This document shows, one piece after another, positions 1 to 7,956 of a stretch of 64,000 bases of DNA. The position numbers were made by a program, and so were the translations under genes. The number at the start of each line of letters is the position of its first letter. The stretch's first letter is position 1. The DNA is taken from the NCBI GenBank assembly GCA_034429975.1, contig DAOUFM010000151.1, positions 41,474-105,473 of the forward strand, given 5' to 3'. Under the pieces are notes generated by a model that made no database searches, was not told where the DNA came from, and saw only the letters and a list, made by a program, of their open reading frames with translations. This DNA is from UBA6170 sp034429975 (GTDB lineage Bacteria > Chloroflexota > Anaerolineae > Anaerolineales > Anaerolineaceae).

Positions 1-1
1 G

Positions 2-184
2 GTGGAAGGTTTGTACGAGATGCTTGAAGAGATGGCAGGCGAAGATTCCTCCCCATTATATGAACAATTTCTAGCATCGCCAGATGTCCCGGTCCTTCCT
101 ACCAAGCCACGATCTAAAGTAATGGGTTTCCTTCAACGGGCGTTGGAACGAGCCGGTCATCCTTTTATTGAGAAGGACGAGTAG
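2..184 (+). CDS. C-terminal fragment of an unrecognised protein (truncated by window start)
   Basis: The frame is open from the first bases to a TAG stop at 182-184, so this is the tail of a gene that begins before the window; the GTG at position 2 need not be its start. About 60 residues are visible: an acidic stretch, a Pro-rich middle (SPDVPVLPTKPR) and a basic helix ending in an acidic tail. No family is recognised. It is followed by 79 bases of AT-rich spacer before the HEAT-repeat gene. Coding is supported only by the uninterrupted frame and plausible composition. Confidence 0.45.
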   Translation: MEGLYEMLEEMAGEDSSPLYEQFLASPDVPVLPTKPRSKVMGFLQRALERAGHPFIEKDE

Positions 185-263
185 AATTTTTCAGATAATT
201 CTTATTATCAAAAATAAAAAAAGGGTTACAATTTAAATTCAAAATAAAAAATTGGAGGATTCG

Positions 264-689
264 ATGGATTTTCATGATGTTGTTGCAGCTTTAAGAGCGT
301 TAGAGGATCCTTCTTTGGATAATGAAACTCATGAAAAAGCCTGTGATTTTCTAGCTTCTTTGGATGAAAAAGAAGAAGCCAGGGATTTGGTTAAATCTCT
401 GGAAAGTGAAAAGGTAAGTGTGCGTTGGGATGCAGCCAATATTCTGGCTGGTTTAGGAATCCAATCGATTTGTGCCATCCTGAAAGCGTTAATGGACCCT
501 AATCGGGTTGGGCATCCACGGTTAAGAGAAGGGGTATTACATGTCTATCATGAATTACAGGACCCGGAATTAAAAGCGAAAATGACACCTTTGATTGAAT
601 CCTTTAGAGGTCCTGCGCCGGATATTACTTCTATGTGGGTAGCTTACCGGATACTTGAATCAATTGACGATGAAATTTGTGGAAAATAA
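264..689 (+). CDS. Small HEAT-repeat-like protein
   Basis: This encodes about 141 residues, probably soluble and cytoplasmic. The start is set at the ATG at 264 because a strong Shine-Dalgarno GGAGG lies at 254-258; the longer frame from TTG at 252 would put that site inside the gene. The protein is all-helical with the spacing of HEAT/ARM repeats: helix pairs such as LVKSLESEKVSVRWDAANIL, followed by a second pair around the AILKALMDP segment. Such repeats act as protein-binding scaffolds and give no enzymatic role. The neighbours (unknown protein upstream, glycosylase convergent downstream) do not suggest a partner. Confidence 0.75.
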   Translation: MDFHDVVAALRALEDPSLDNETHEKACDFLASLDEKEEARDLVKSLESEKVSVRWDAANILAGLGIQSICAILKALMDPNRVGHPRLREGVLHVYHELQDPELKAKMTPLIESFRGPAPDITSMWVAYRILESIDDEICGK

Positions 690-744
690 AATCAAAAATC
701 CTTTTGAGTTAGGTAGTTGGTAAAGTCAACGGATTAAAAAATTT

Positions 745-1686
745 TTATACATGGTTATCCTGGCTAATCACATCTTTTTCGGATAAGCTTTTCAACAACA
801 AATGAAAATAGACCAGGCCGCCATGGTTTTTCCAGGGTTCAATTACATCATGAACTGTGCTGTAATTCAGCTTCTCTTTTATTCCTAACCAGCGTTCGAG
901 ATGGTTGCGAGCCCCCACATCATCAGCTGGAAAAATATGGGTTCTTCCCAAACCACGTAACAAGAAATATTCTGCCGTCCAACGTCCTATCCCTTTCAAA
1001 TCAAGTAACCGTTCCAGGGCTTGTTGATCATTCAGAGACTCAAGCGGGCTCAAGTTAAGCTGCCCAGCCATCAGGATTTGAGAAAGTCCAGTTATATAAC
1101 GTGCCTTTTGATAGCTAAATTTCAATTGACGTAAATCATCAAGATCAGCAATTGCTAAGTCTTGTGGGCGCGGAAATGAATAAAATATTCCAGAATCAGT
1201 TTGAAAAGCTTGGCCATAAGTCTCAGCCAGGCTGTTTAATAAACGAATCCCCATGGTCAAGGTAAGCTGTTGGCATGAAATTGCGTTGACCAACGTTTCG
1301 AAATATGATTGGTACCGGGGTGGTTTGAAGCCCTTGAATTGATTCACAATCGAATTTAATTTTAAATCCTGTGCTGATAAGCGATAAAAATCCTCCAGAT
1401 CAATATGAATTCCTAATAAGCGCTCTAAAGAAGAAATGACCTGATCGGTCACGTCTTCAATTCTCTTCGAGCTATTAATGGTAATGTTTAAAACAGGTTC
1501 AGTTGGGGGTCCAATTTGGAAAACAGACACCTCAAATGGCTCTCCGCTGTTGGTCACCATAACTCGCTTGTATACCTGACCATCCCAACGATCAATGATG
1601 TTGTCCGGTCGTCGTCGTAAAGCCCAAACAGTATAATCCAGCCGAAATGGGGGAGATGGTTTCAGGTTAAATGAGTAAGATTCCAC
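745..1686 (-). CDS. DNA-3-methyladenine glycosylase II (AlkA-like, HhH-GPD superfamily)
   Basis: A base-excision repair glycosylase that removes alkylated purines. The 313-residue protein has an N-terminal AlkA-type domain (about 1-115) and an HhH-GPD domain (about 120-300). The helix-hairpin-helix LKGIGRWTAEYFLLRG sits at 230-245 and is followed by FPADD at 252-256, where Asp256 matches the catalytic aspartate of AlkA. No Cys-rich 4Fe-4S motif follows, which argues against Nth or MutY. The start codon is GTG at 1686. It is transcribed alone, convergent with the HEAT-repeat gene and divergent in function from its neighbours. Length agrees with AlkA-type enzymes (about 280-310). The superfamily is secure; the exact base specificity is inferred. 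Confidence 0.88.
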   Translation of the reverse strand: MESYSFNLKPSPPFRLDYTVWALRRRPDNIIDRWDGQVYKRVMVTNSGEPFEVSVFQIGPPTEPVLNITINSSKRIEDVTDQVISSLERLLGIHIDLEDFYRLSAQDLKLNSIVNQFKGFKPPRYQSYFETLVNAISCQQLTLTMGIRLLNSLAETYGQAFQTDSGIFYSFPRPQDLAIADLDDLRQLKFSYQKARYITGLSQILMAGQLNLSPLESLNDQQALERLLDLKGIGRWTAEYFLLRGLGRTHIFPADDVGARNHLERWLGIKEKLNYSTVHDVIEPWKNHGGLVYFHLLLKSLSEKDVISQDNHV

Positions 1687-1770
1687 AATAATTGTTTCCT
1701 GTGAATTAGATTGGCCTAAATCATTGAAAAAAGGCTAAATTTTTTGTTGATTTGGGGCAATCTGATTTTT

Positions 1771-2259
1771 TTATTTTCGCCGCAATGAATTTTTCTTCGT
1801 GGTTGGATGATCTGGTAAATAAGATCCAGGCAACGTGCGAAATGAGATGGCAAGGCGATTCCAGCCGTTTATTGCTATGATCCCCAGGGTCAAGTCGACC
1901 AACTCTTTTTCTGTGAATTGTTTGCGCACTTCCTGATAAACTTCCTCGGGAACATGATCCTGACCGACCATCGTAACTGCTTCCGACCAGGCCAGGGCTG
2001 CTCGTTCACGATCACTGTAGTAGGGGGCTTCCCGCCAGGCGCTGATCCCATAAAGCCGCTGTTCACTTTCACCCAGTGAGCGGGCATTCTTCGTGTGCAT
2101 ATCAAGACAATAGGCGCATCCATTAATTTGCGATGCCCTGAGTCTTACCAATTCTAATAAAAGTGGATCTAAACCACTATCATGAACATGTTTTTCTAAT
2201 TGGAGTAATCCATTGATTCCCTCTGGGTCTACTTTTGAATAATCTATTCGTTGATCCAT
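1771..2259 (-). CDS. Carboxymuconolactone decarboxylase / AhpD-family protein
   Basis: A small all-helical alkylhydroperoxidase-like protein of 162 residues. The start is the ATG at 2259, preceded by AGGAG about 8 bases upstream; a longer frame from 2292 adds an unlikely N-terminus. The AhpD signature C-A-Y-C-x3-H is present as Cys48, Cys51 and His55 in the segment NGCAYCLDMH, so a thiol-dependent peroxidase activity is possible. Members of this family with this spacing usually form trimers or hexamers. It is divergent from the marR-ABC operon, with about 280 bases between starts. Possible roles are peroxide defence or an uncharacterised oxidoreductase; which applies here cannot be told from sequence. 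Confidence 0.85.
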   Translation of the reverse strand: MDQRIDYSKVDPEGINGLLQLEKHVHDSGLDPLLLELVRLRASQINGCAYCLDMHTKNARSLGESEQRLYGISAWREAPYYSDRERAALAWSEAVTMVGQDHVPEEVYQEVRKQFTEKELVDLTLGIIAINGWNRLAISFRTLPGSYLPDHPTTKKNSLRRK

Positions 2260-2458
2260 AATGATATATCTCCTTTCCAAAAATGGATCCAATGGCTATT
2301 TTCTGGTGACTGTTGTCGTTCAGGCAAAAATTGAACTTTTATACATACTGCATCCATAAAAGGTTACTTGAGCAACAAAAGATGCCATTTTTTCAAATTA
2401 TAGCATCCTGATTAATCGGTTTTATCTTTTTGTAACAGCTTGAACCTTTACAAGGCTC

Positions 2459-2487
2459 TTGACGGTAAAAAAATGCTATTTTATAAT
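2459..2487 (+). promoter_or_regulatory. Predicted sigma70-type promoter of the marR-ABC exporter operon
   Basis: A -35 box TTGACG (2459-2464) and a perfect -10 box TATAAT (2482-2487) are separated by 17 bases. The expected transcription start near 2494 gives a leader of about 50 bases before the marR ATG at 2543. Confidence 0.8.
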
Positions 2488-2488
2488 C

Positions 2489-2519
2489 CTCAAGTTCATT
2501 AACAGTTTAGAAACTTAAG
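2489..2519. promoter_or_regulatory. Candidate MarR operator (inverted repeat)
   Basis: CTCAAGTT (2489-2496) and AACTTAAG (2512-2519) are inverted with 7 of 8 bases matching and a 15-base spacer. The repeat starts directly after the -10 box, between the promoter and marR. That is where an autoregulating MarR protein would bind, but the half-sites are farther apart than in most MarR operators. Confidence 0.35.
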
Positions 2520-2542
2520 TAATAATAGGTCAATAATAACAA

Positions 2543-2992
2543 ATGGAAAATCAAAAAATAACAGAAGATTTAAAACTAGCCACAGAACTGTTTTGGGAAT
2601 CGATCCCAACGGTATGGGACCGGGTACGGGAGAACCTTCGCAGTACAGCTACTTCCGAATTAAATATCACAGTGGGTCAATTTCACGTATTGCGATTGAT
2701 CCGCTATGGGAAAAATACTGTAGGGGAGCTGGCTAATGCTCGCCAAATCAGCCCATCGGCCGTCAGCCAACTGGTAGATATTTTAGTGGGTAAAAGATAC
2801 GTTACCCGACAGGAGAACCAAAAGGACCGAAGATTTATCCACCTGGAGTTAACAGATATAGGGGCTGAATTGCTAAACACTGTTTATGCTGAAAACAGGT
2901 TATGGATCATGAACAAGCTTTCGAATCTCACAGATGTTGAATTACAACGGATGCTGGAAGGCTTAGAGCCATTAAAGAAAGCATTTTTATAA
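2543..2992 (+). CDS. MarR-family transcriptional regulator
   Basis: A 149-residue winged helix-turn-helix regulator. Residues about 45-110 form the DNA-binding unit: the recognition helix region ISPSAVSQLVDIL is followed by the wing with the family hallmark D-R-R (ENQKDRRFIHLELT). The flanking helices give the dimer interface. It lies 16 bases upstream of two ABC exporter genes and shares their direction and promoter. This is the usual arrangement in which a MarR protein represses a multidrug exporter operon and is released by ligand; autoregulation is inferred. No Cys residues suggest redox sensing. Confidence 0.92.
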   Translation: MENQKITEDLKLATELFWESIPTVWDRVRENLRSTATSELNITVGQFHVLRLIRYGKNTVGELANARQISPSAVSQLVDILVGKRYVTRQENQKDRRFIHLELTDIGAELLNTVYAENRLWIMNKLSNLTDVELQRMLEGLEPLKKAFL

Positions 2993-3008
2993 CACGGGGG
3001 ATATCGGT

Positions 3009-4808
3009 ATGCAGAAAAATCAAAAATCCCTCGAAGTTGTGAAAAGAATTTATTCTTTCGTTCGCCCTTACTGGAAACTGGCTTTTTTGGCGCTGTTTTT
3101 ATTATTTTTACGTGTCGGTTTGGACCTTTCCATCCCACGGTTGGTACAGCAAATTATTGATCAGGGAATCAGAAAGAATGATATGAATGTTGTTTTAACA
3201 ACATCGGCTGTTATGCTGGTTGTTACTTTCTTGGATGCTCTGGTTGCAATTGGCAGCAGCATTTATTCAGTGCGGGTAGGACAGAGTGTTTCCCGAGATC
3301 TACGTAGAACAATATTTTTAAAAGTTCAGAATTTCTCTTATGGCAACCTGGATCATTTCTCAACAGGAAAGCTAATGGTACGGATGACCAGCGATACCGA
3401 TGCCGTCCAACGTTTTGTCCAAATTTCTCTGAGAATTGGAGCCAGTGCTCCAATGACATTGATTGGCAGCATTCTATTCATGTATTTCACCAACCGTAAT
3501 TTAGCTTTAAGCCTTTTACCGATTTTATTGATTACCTCAGTTGTTTTGACTCTTTTTACAACGAAAATGGAACCACTTTACCAAACCGTTCAGACAAAAC
3601 TCGATAGGATGAACACAGTCCTTCAGGAAAATATTGCTGGAGCGCGTTTAGTAAAAGCTTTTGTACGAGCAGATCATGAAAATCAACGATTTGATTTAGC
3701 CAACAAAAGTTATACCAACACTATGGCAAATGTTATGCAAATTAATTCCACGATGGCTCCCATTATGACTTTGCTGGTCAATGCTGGACTGGTGTATGTT
3801 GTTTGGGCTGGAGGATTGGACACAATCAAAGGTGGAATGTCGGTTGGTCAATTAGTCGCGTTTGTTAATTATGTGTTTACGATGCTGGCTCCATTCATGC
3901 AAATGTCGGTTGTAGCAATTGCCTGGGCGAATGGACTGGCATCGGGTCGCAGGATTTTTGAAGTTCTGGATACAATACCCGAAGTTCAAGAACCACAAGA
4001 TGCGATTGATTTACCTGATTCATCCAGAGCAAGTGTCCTTTTTGATCATGTATCATTTCATTACAACAACAGTCATAACAAATCAATCTTACAAAATATC
4101 AATCTGAAGGCAGAACCAGGGAAAACGATCGCTATTCTGGGTGCCACAGGCGCAGGAAAAAGCTCACTGGTTAACTTAATCCCTCGCTTTTATGATGTCT
4201 CCGAAGGCCAGGTAGAAGTTGATAGGATTGATGTGCGCCAATTGAAGGAAGAATCCTTGCTTTCACGGATAGGGATTGTTCCACAGGAGGCAATCCTGTT
4301 TTCAGGCTCAATTCGGGAAAATATCCGCTATGGGCACCCTTCAGCGACGGAAGAAGAGGTAGTTGCAGCCGCAAAAGCAGCACAAGCCCATGATTTCATT
4401 ATGTCTTTTCCGGAAGGTTATGACAGCCAGGTGGTTGAACGGGGAGCTAACCTCTCTGGTGGTCAAAAGCAACGGATTGCTCTGGCTCGTGCAATTATTA
4501 TGCAACCAGAAATCCTGATCCTGGATGACAGCACGAGTGCGGTGGATGTTGAAACAGAAACAAAAATTCAGGATGCTCTAACGAAAATTATGGATAACAG
4601 AACCTCTTTCATCGTGGCCCAACGAATCAGTACGGTGCTTAATGCGGACAAAATCATTGTGTTGGATAAAGGCAAAATTGTAGCTGAAGGCAATCATAGC
4701 GAATTGTTGAAAACCAGCTCTGTTTATAAAGAGATCTATGATTCCCAATTAGGGGATGGGGTTCATGTAAACCTGGACGAAAATTCTGAGATTCTGGTGG
4801 AGGAGTAA
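3009..4808 (+). CDS. ABC exporter half-transporter with degenerate ATP site (heterodimer subunit, TM287-like)
   Basis: A 599-residue type IV ABC exporter with an N-terminal six-helix membrane domain (about 15-310) and a C-terminal nucleotide-binding domain. Walker A is at 378-386 (GATGAGKSS) and the signature LSGGQ at 482-486 is canonical. The Walker B aspartate at 506 is followed by Asp507 instead of the catalytic Glu, and the H-loop histidine is replaced by Gln538 (VAQRIST). This is the pattern of the non-catalytic subunit in heterodimeric exporters such as TM287/288 or BmrCD. The partner gene starts 3 bases downstream. Substrate is probably hydrophobic drugs or lipids, inferred only from family and MarR context. 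Confidence 0.93.
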   Translation: MQKNQKSLEVVKRIYSFVRPYWKLAFLALFLLFLRVGLDLSIPRLVQQIIDQGIRKNDMNVVLTTSAVMLVVTFLDALVAIGSSIYSVRVGQSVSRDLRRTIFLKVQNFSYGNLDHFSTGKLMVRMTSDTDAVQRFVQISLRIGASAPMTLIGSILFMYFTNRNLALSLLPILLITSVVLTLFTTKMEPLYQTVQTKLDRMNTVLQENIAGARLVKAFVRADHENQRFDLANKSYTNTMANVMQINSTMAPIMTLLVNAGLVYVVWAGGLDTIKGGMSVGQLVAFVNYVFTMLAPFMQMSVVAIAWANGLASGRRIFEVLDTIPEVQEPQDAIDLPDSSRASVLFDHVSFHYNNSHNKSILQNINLKAEPGKTIAILGATGAGKSSLVNLIPRFYDVSEGQVEVDRIDVRQLKEESLLSRIGIVPQEAILFSGSIRENIRYGHPSATEEEVVAAAKAAQAHDFIMSFPEGYDSQVVERGANLSGGQKQRIALARAIIMQPEILILDDSTSAVDVETETKIQDALTKIMDNRTSFIVAQRISTVLNADKIIVLDKGKIVAEGNHSELLKTSSVYKEIYDSQLGDGVHVNLDENSEILVEE

Positions 4809-4811
4809 GCG

Positions 4812-6644
4812 ATGACAACTCAAAAAGGATTTCAAACCAGTAATGAAATGCGGTCACGATTATCCCTGCGAGGTCCGATGCGACCAATCCAATATGAAAA
4901 GGCAGTTAATCCACGCATAGCCTTGGTGAGATTATTTGGTTATCTTAAACCTTTTAAATTCACCCTGATATTGGTACTAATTTTTGTGGTTGCCTACACC
5001 TTGTTAGGTTTATTAGCTCCTTATTTCATGGGGCAGGCGATTGACAAGTTTATCGGTCAAAATGACCCTTCCGGGCTTTTACGAATGGCTTTATATATGT
5101 TGGGCGCCTATATCGCCAATAATGTGTTTCAAGCCATTGCCAATTGGATTATGGCGCGTGTATCTCAGGATGCATTGAAATTGTTACGTCGCGATCTTTT
5201 TCAACACCTACAAAAGCTTTCCATTCGTTTTTTTGATACACATCCGACCGGTGGTTTGATGAGTCGCTTAACCAATGATGTGGATGCCATTAATCAAGCA
5301 GTGTCTCAGAATATTGTTTCATTAATTGCCAGCTTTTTAACCATGCTAGGCATCATCATCACCATGTTTCTGCTGAATGCCTGGCTGGCTCTGGGAACTT
5401 TACTGGTAATACCGGTCATGATCTGGTTTTCGGATTTTGTTGCCCGATATACTCGTGAAGGGTTTCAAAACTTGCAATTTCAATTAGGAAATCTCAATGC
5501 TGTTACTGAGGAAACTTTTAGCGGGCAAAAAGTAATCAAGGCTTTTCGGAGAAATGAATCCGTCATCGCAGAATTTGATAAACATAATGAAGCCGTTTTT
5601 AAAGCAGGGGTATATGCAAACAGCTACTCTTTACTATTGTTTCCATTAACAAGTGTGTTGGGCAACTTCTTTGTAATTGTTATGGCTGGCCTGGGAGGAT
5701 TCCTGGCACTCAAAGGGCTAGTGACCGTTGGATTAATTGCTACCTTCATTAATTATGGTCAAAATTTTGTTATGCCATTACGACAGATATCCAACATTTA
5801 TAATTCTATCCAGGCTGCTTTAGCTGGAGCTGAAAGAGTATTTGAAATTATCGACAAACAACCAGAAGTTGATGATGCTCCGGATGCGCTCCACCTGGAA
5901 AAAATTTCCGGTGACGTTGTTTTTGAACACGTGCATTTCGGATATGATAGCGAAATTCCGGTTATAAAAGACATGAATTTATATGCCAAAAAAGGACAGA
6001 TGATTGCTCTGGTAGGCCCAACCGGCGCTGGAAAGACAACGATTGTTAACCTGTTAACCCGTTTTTATGAAATTCAGTCAGGAAAAATCACCGTGGATGA
6101 CAGGGACATTCGCACCATTCGCAAAGCAGATCTCCGCAAACAATTAGGATTGGTGTTGCAGGATACCTTCCTGTTTTCTGATACAGTCATGGAAAATATC
6201 CGTTTTGGGCGTCTTGATGCAACCGACGAGGAGTGTATCCAGGCAGCCGAGGTAGCCGATGCTGATACTTTTATCCGACAATTGCCACAGGGTTATCAGA
6301 CTGTATTGAGTGAACGCGCCAGTAACCTCAGCCAAGGCCAACGCCAACTACTTTCAATCGCTCGAGCAGTTTTAGCAAACCCTGCCATTTTGATTTTGGA
6401 TGAAGCGACCAGCAGCGTGGATACCCGCACTGAAGCCCGTATTCAGAAATCCTTGCTCAAACTGATGGAAGGTAGGACCAGCTTCGTCATTGCCCACCGC
6501 CTGAGCACCATCCGGGATGCTAATCTGGTAGTAGTGATCAACCAGGGTGAGATCGTCGAAAAAGGCACCCATGACCAACTTCTGGCAAAGAAGGGTTTCT
6601 ATCATCACTTGTATATCAGCCAATTTAAGGGGCAGGCGATTTAG
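4812..6644 (+). CDS. ABC exporter half-transporter with consensus ATPase (heterodimer subunit, TM288-like)
   Basis: The 610-residue partner of the preceding exporter. It has an N-terminal cytoplasmic extension of about 45 residues, six membrane helices and an NBD. Walker A is GPTGAGKTT (402-410), the catalytic Walker B Glu is Glu531 (LDEATSSVD) and the H-loop is His562. Its signature is the deviant LSQGQ at 506-510. This complements the first subunit exactly: the hydrolysing site pairs this Walker A/B with the canonical LSGGQ of the partner, and the degenerate site pairs the partner's Asp507 with LSQGQ. The SD sequence GGAGGAG overlaps the end of the upstream gene, so translation is probably coupled. 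Confidence 0.93.
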   Translation: MTTQKGFQTSNEMRSRLSLRGPMRPIQYEKAVNPRIALVRLFGYLKPFKFTLILVLIFVVAYTLLGLLAPYFMGQAIDKFIGQNDPSGLLRMALYMLGAYIANNVFQAIANWIMARVSQDALKLLRRDLFQHLQKLSIRFFDTHPTGGLMSRLTNDVDAINQAVSQNIVSLIASFLTMLGIIITMFLLNAWLALGTLLVIPVMIWFSDFVARYTREGFQNLQFQLGNLNAVTEETFSGQKVIKAFRRNESVIAEFDKHNEAVFKAGVYANSYSLLLFPLTSVLGNFFVIVMAGLGGFLALKGLVTVGLIATFINYGQNFVMPLRQISNIYNSIQAALAGAERVFEIIDKQPEVDDAPDALHLEKISGDVVFEHVHFGYDSEIPVIKDMNLYAKKGQMIALVGPTGAGKTTIVNLLTRFYEIQSGKITVDDRDIRTIRKADLRKQLGLVLQDTFLFSDTVMENIRFGRLDATDEECIQAAEVADADTFIRQLPQGYQTVLSERASNLSQGQRQLLSIARAVLANPAILILDEATSSVDTRTEARIQKSLLKLMEGRTSFVIAHRLSTIRDANLVVVINQGEIVEKGTHDQLLAKKGFYHHLYISQFKGQAI

Positions 6645-6666
6645 GAAAATTCCTAAATATTGGTAC

Positions 6667-6694
6667 TTGTAATTGGTTCGAAAAGCACTATAAT
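6667..6694 (+). promoter_or_regulatory. Predicted promoter of the amino-sugar operon
   Basis: A perfect -10 TATAAT (6689-6694) is preceded by TTGTAA (6667-6672) with a 16-base spacer. It lies 46 bases before the ROK regulator start and has no gene between. Confidence 0.6.
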
Positions 6695-6698
6695 AACT

Positions 6699-6710
6699 TT
6701 GTAAGTACAA
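6699..6710. promoter_or_regulatory. Candidate operator for the ROK repressor
   Basis: TTGTA-AG-TACAA is a perfect 5-bp inverted repeat starting 5 bases after the predicted -10 box, at about the transcription start. The half-site TTGTA also occurs in the -35 box (6667) and just before the -10 of the chitinase promoter (TTGTAC). Assignment to the ROK protein is inference from position. Confidence 0.35.
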
Positions 6711-6739
6711 TTAACTAACAAACTAATTCGCCCTTTTTC

Positions 6740-7945
6740 ATGTCAAAAGATAAAGCTACCCACCAAAAAACCAAACAGCATAATCGCGATCTGGTCTTGA
6801 AAACGATCTTTAACCAGCAACCGATCAGTCGTGCTGAGATTGCCCGGGTTACCAAGCTAACCCGGGTGACCGTTTCCGATATGGTCAATATATGCCTGGC
6901 AGAAGGGTTAGTGGAAGAAGTCGGCTTTGGCACTTCTCTGGGCGGAAAGTCACCAATTTTGCTCAGTGTCGTGCCGGATTCACGCTATATCATCGGTTTG
7001 AATCTTGGGCAGGATAAATTCATTGGCTCGATCGTCAATTTACTGGGTGAAATGAAAGAAACCATTGAAATTCCAATTAATCACAGTGACAAACAGCATG
7101 CCCTGCAATATGTTTATCAGATTTTGAATCAGTTGATGTCAAAAAAATGGAATCCGATCGTTGGAATTGGTGTGGCAACTCCGGGCCTGGTCAATACACA
7201 GGAAGGAATTATTGTCGATGCTGTGAACCTGGAATGGCAGGATTTTCCGTTGGCACACCTGCTGGAGGAACATTATCATCTGCCGGTTCGGGTTTTGAAT
7301 GATAGTCAGGCGGCTGCCATTGGTGAATTTGTTTATGGGGGAAATCATCGTTCGGATGGTAACCTGGTAGTGGTGAATGTGCGGCATGGTATTGGGGCTG
7401 GGATCTTGATCAACGACCAGCTTTTTCAAGGGGATGGCGGTAGCGCCGGTGAAATTGGACATTTAATGGTCCAGGAAAATGGGTATCTCTGTCGTTGCGG
7501 ACGACGAGGGTGTTTGGAGACAGTCTCCAGTGCAAAAGCGGTCGTCCAACGCGTGCAGGAAAACCTGAATGAATATCCTTCCTCGGATTTGGCACATCAT
7601 CCCGGCCCCCTTTCTCTGGATTTGATCCAAAAAGCTTACCAGGATAAGGATCCTTTGGCTGTTAAAGTTGTCAACGCTGCGGCGGATTATCTTGGCTTTT
7701 CTCTGGCGAACCTGGTGGGGACACTCAATATCCACAAAATTGTGATTACGGGAGAAATGGTGCAGTTTGGAGAGATGTGGTTGGATGAAATTCGCAAGTC
7801 TATGCAACAGGCATGTTTACTTCGGGTTGCACTGGACACCATTATTGAAATTGGCAAATTGGATTTTCGAGGCTACATTCTGGGTGCTTCTGCCTTTTTA
7901 TTATTAAATGATTACTCACTACTATTTATCAAGTTTGAGGAATAG
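6740..7945 (+). CDS. ROK-family transcriptional repressor (NagC/XylR-like)
   Basis: 401 residues with an N-terminal winged helix-turn-helix (about 15-65, ISRAEIARVTKLTRVTVSDM) and a C-terminal ROK sugar-binding domain. The ROK zinc site is intact: His241 and Cys251, Cys253 and Cys258 in LCRCGRRGCLE, next to the signature GSAGEIGHL. Asn187-Asp188 sit at the sugar-kinase catalytic position, but the nucleotide loop is that of regulators. It heads an operon encoding a kinase-like protein, deacetylase, sugar ABC importer and beta-hexosaminidase, so the inducer is probably an amino sugar or its phosphate. The ATG at 6740 lacks an obvious Shine-Dalgarno. Confidence 0.9.
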   Translation: MSKDKATHQKTKQHNRDLVLKTIFNQQPISRAEIARVTKLTRVTVSDMVNICLAEGLVEEVGFGTSLGGKSPILLSVVPDSRYIIGLNLGQDKFIGSIVNLLGEMKETIEIPINHSDKQHALQYVYQILNQLMSKKWNPIVGIGVATPGLVNTQEGIIVDAVNLEWQDFPLAHLLEEHYHLPVRVLNDSQAAAIGEFVYGGNHRSDGNLVVVNVRHGIGAGILINDQLFQGDGGSAGEIGHLMVQENGYLCRCGRRGCLETVSSAKAVVQRVQENLNEYPSSDLAHHPGPLSLDLIQKAYQDKDPLAVKVVNAAADYLGFSLANLVGTLNIHKIVITGEMVQFGEMWLDEIRKSMQQACLLRVALDTIIEIGKLDFRGYILGASAFLLLNDYSLLFIKFEE

Positions 7946-7956
7946 GTGTTAATAGT

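Noticed and set aside
6660..6690. GGTTCGAAA as the T-loop of a tRNA gene
   Set aside because: No acceptor stem, D-loop or anticodon arm around it; no tRNA was found anywhere in the window.
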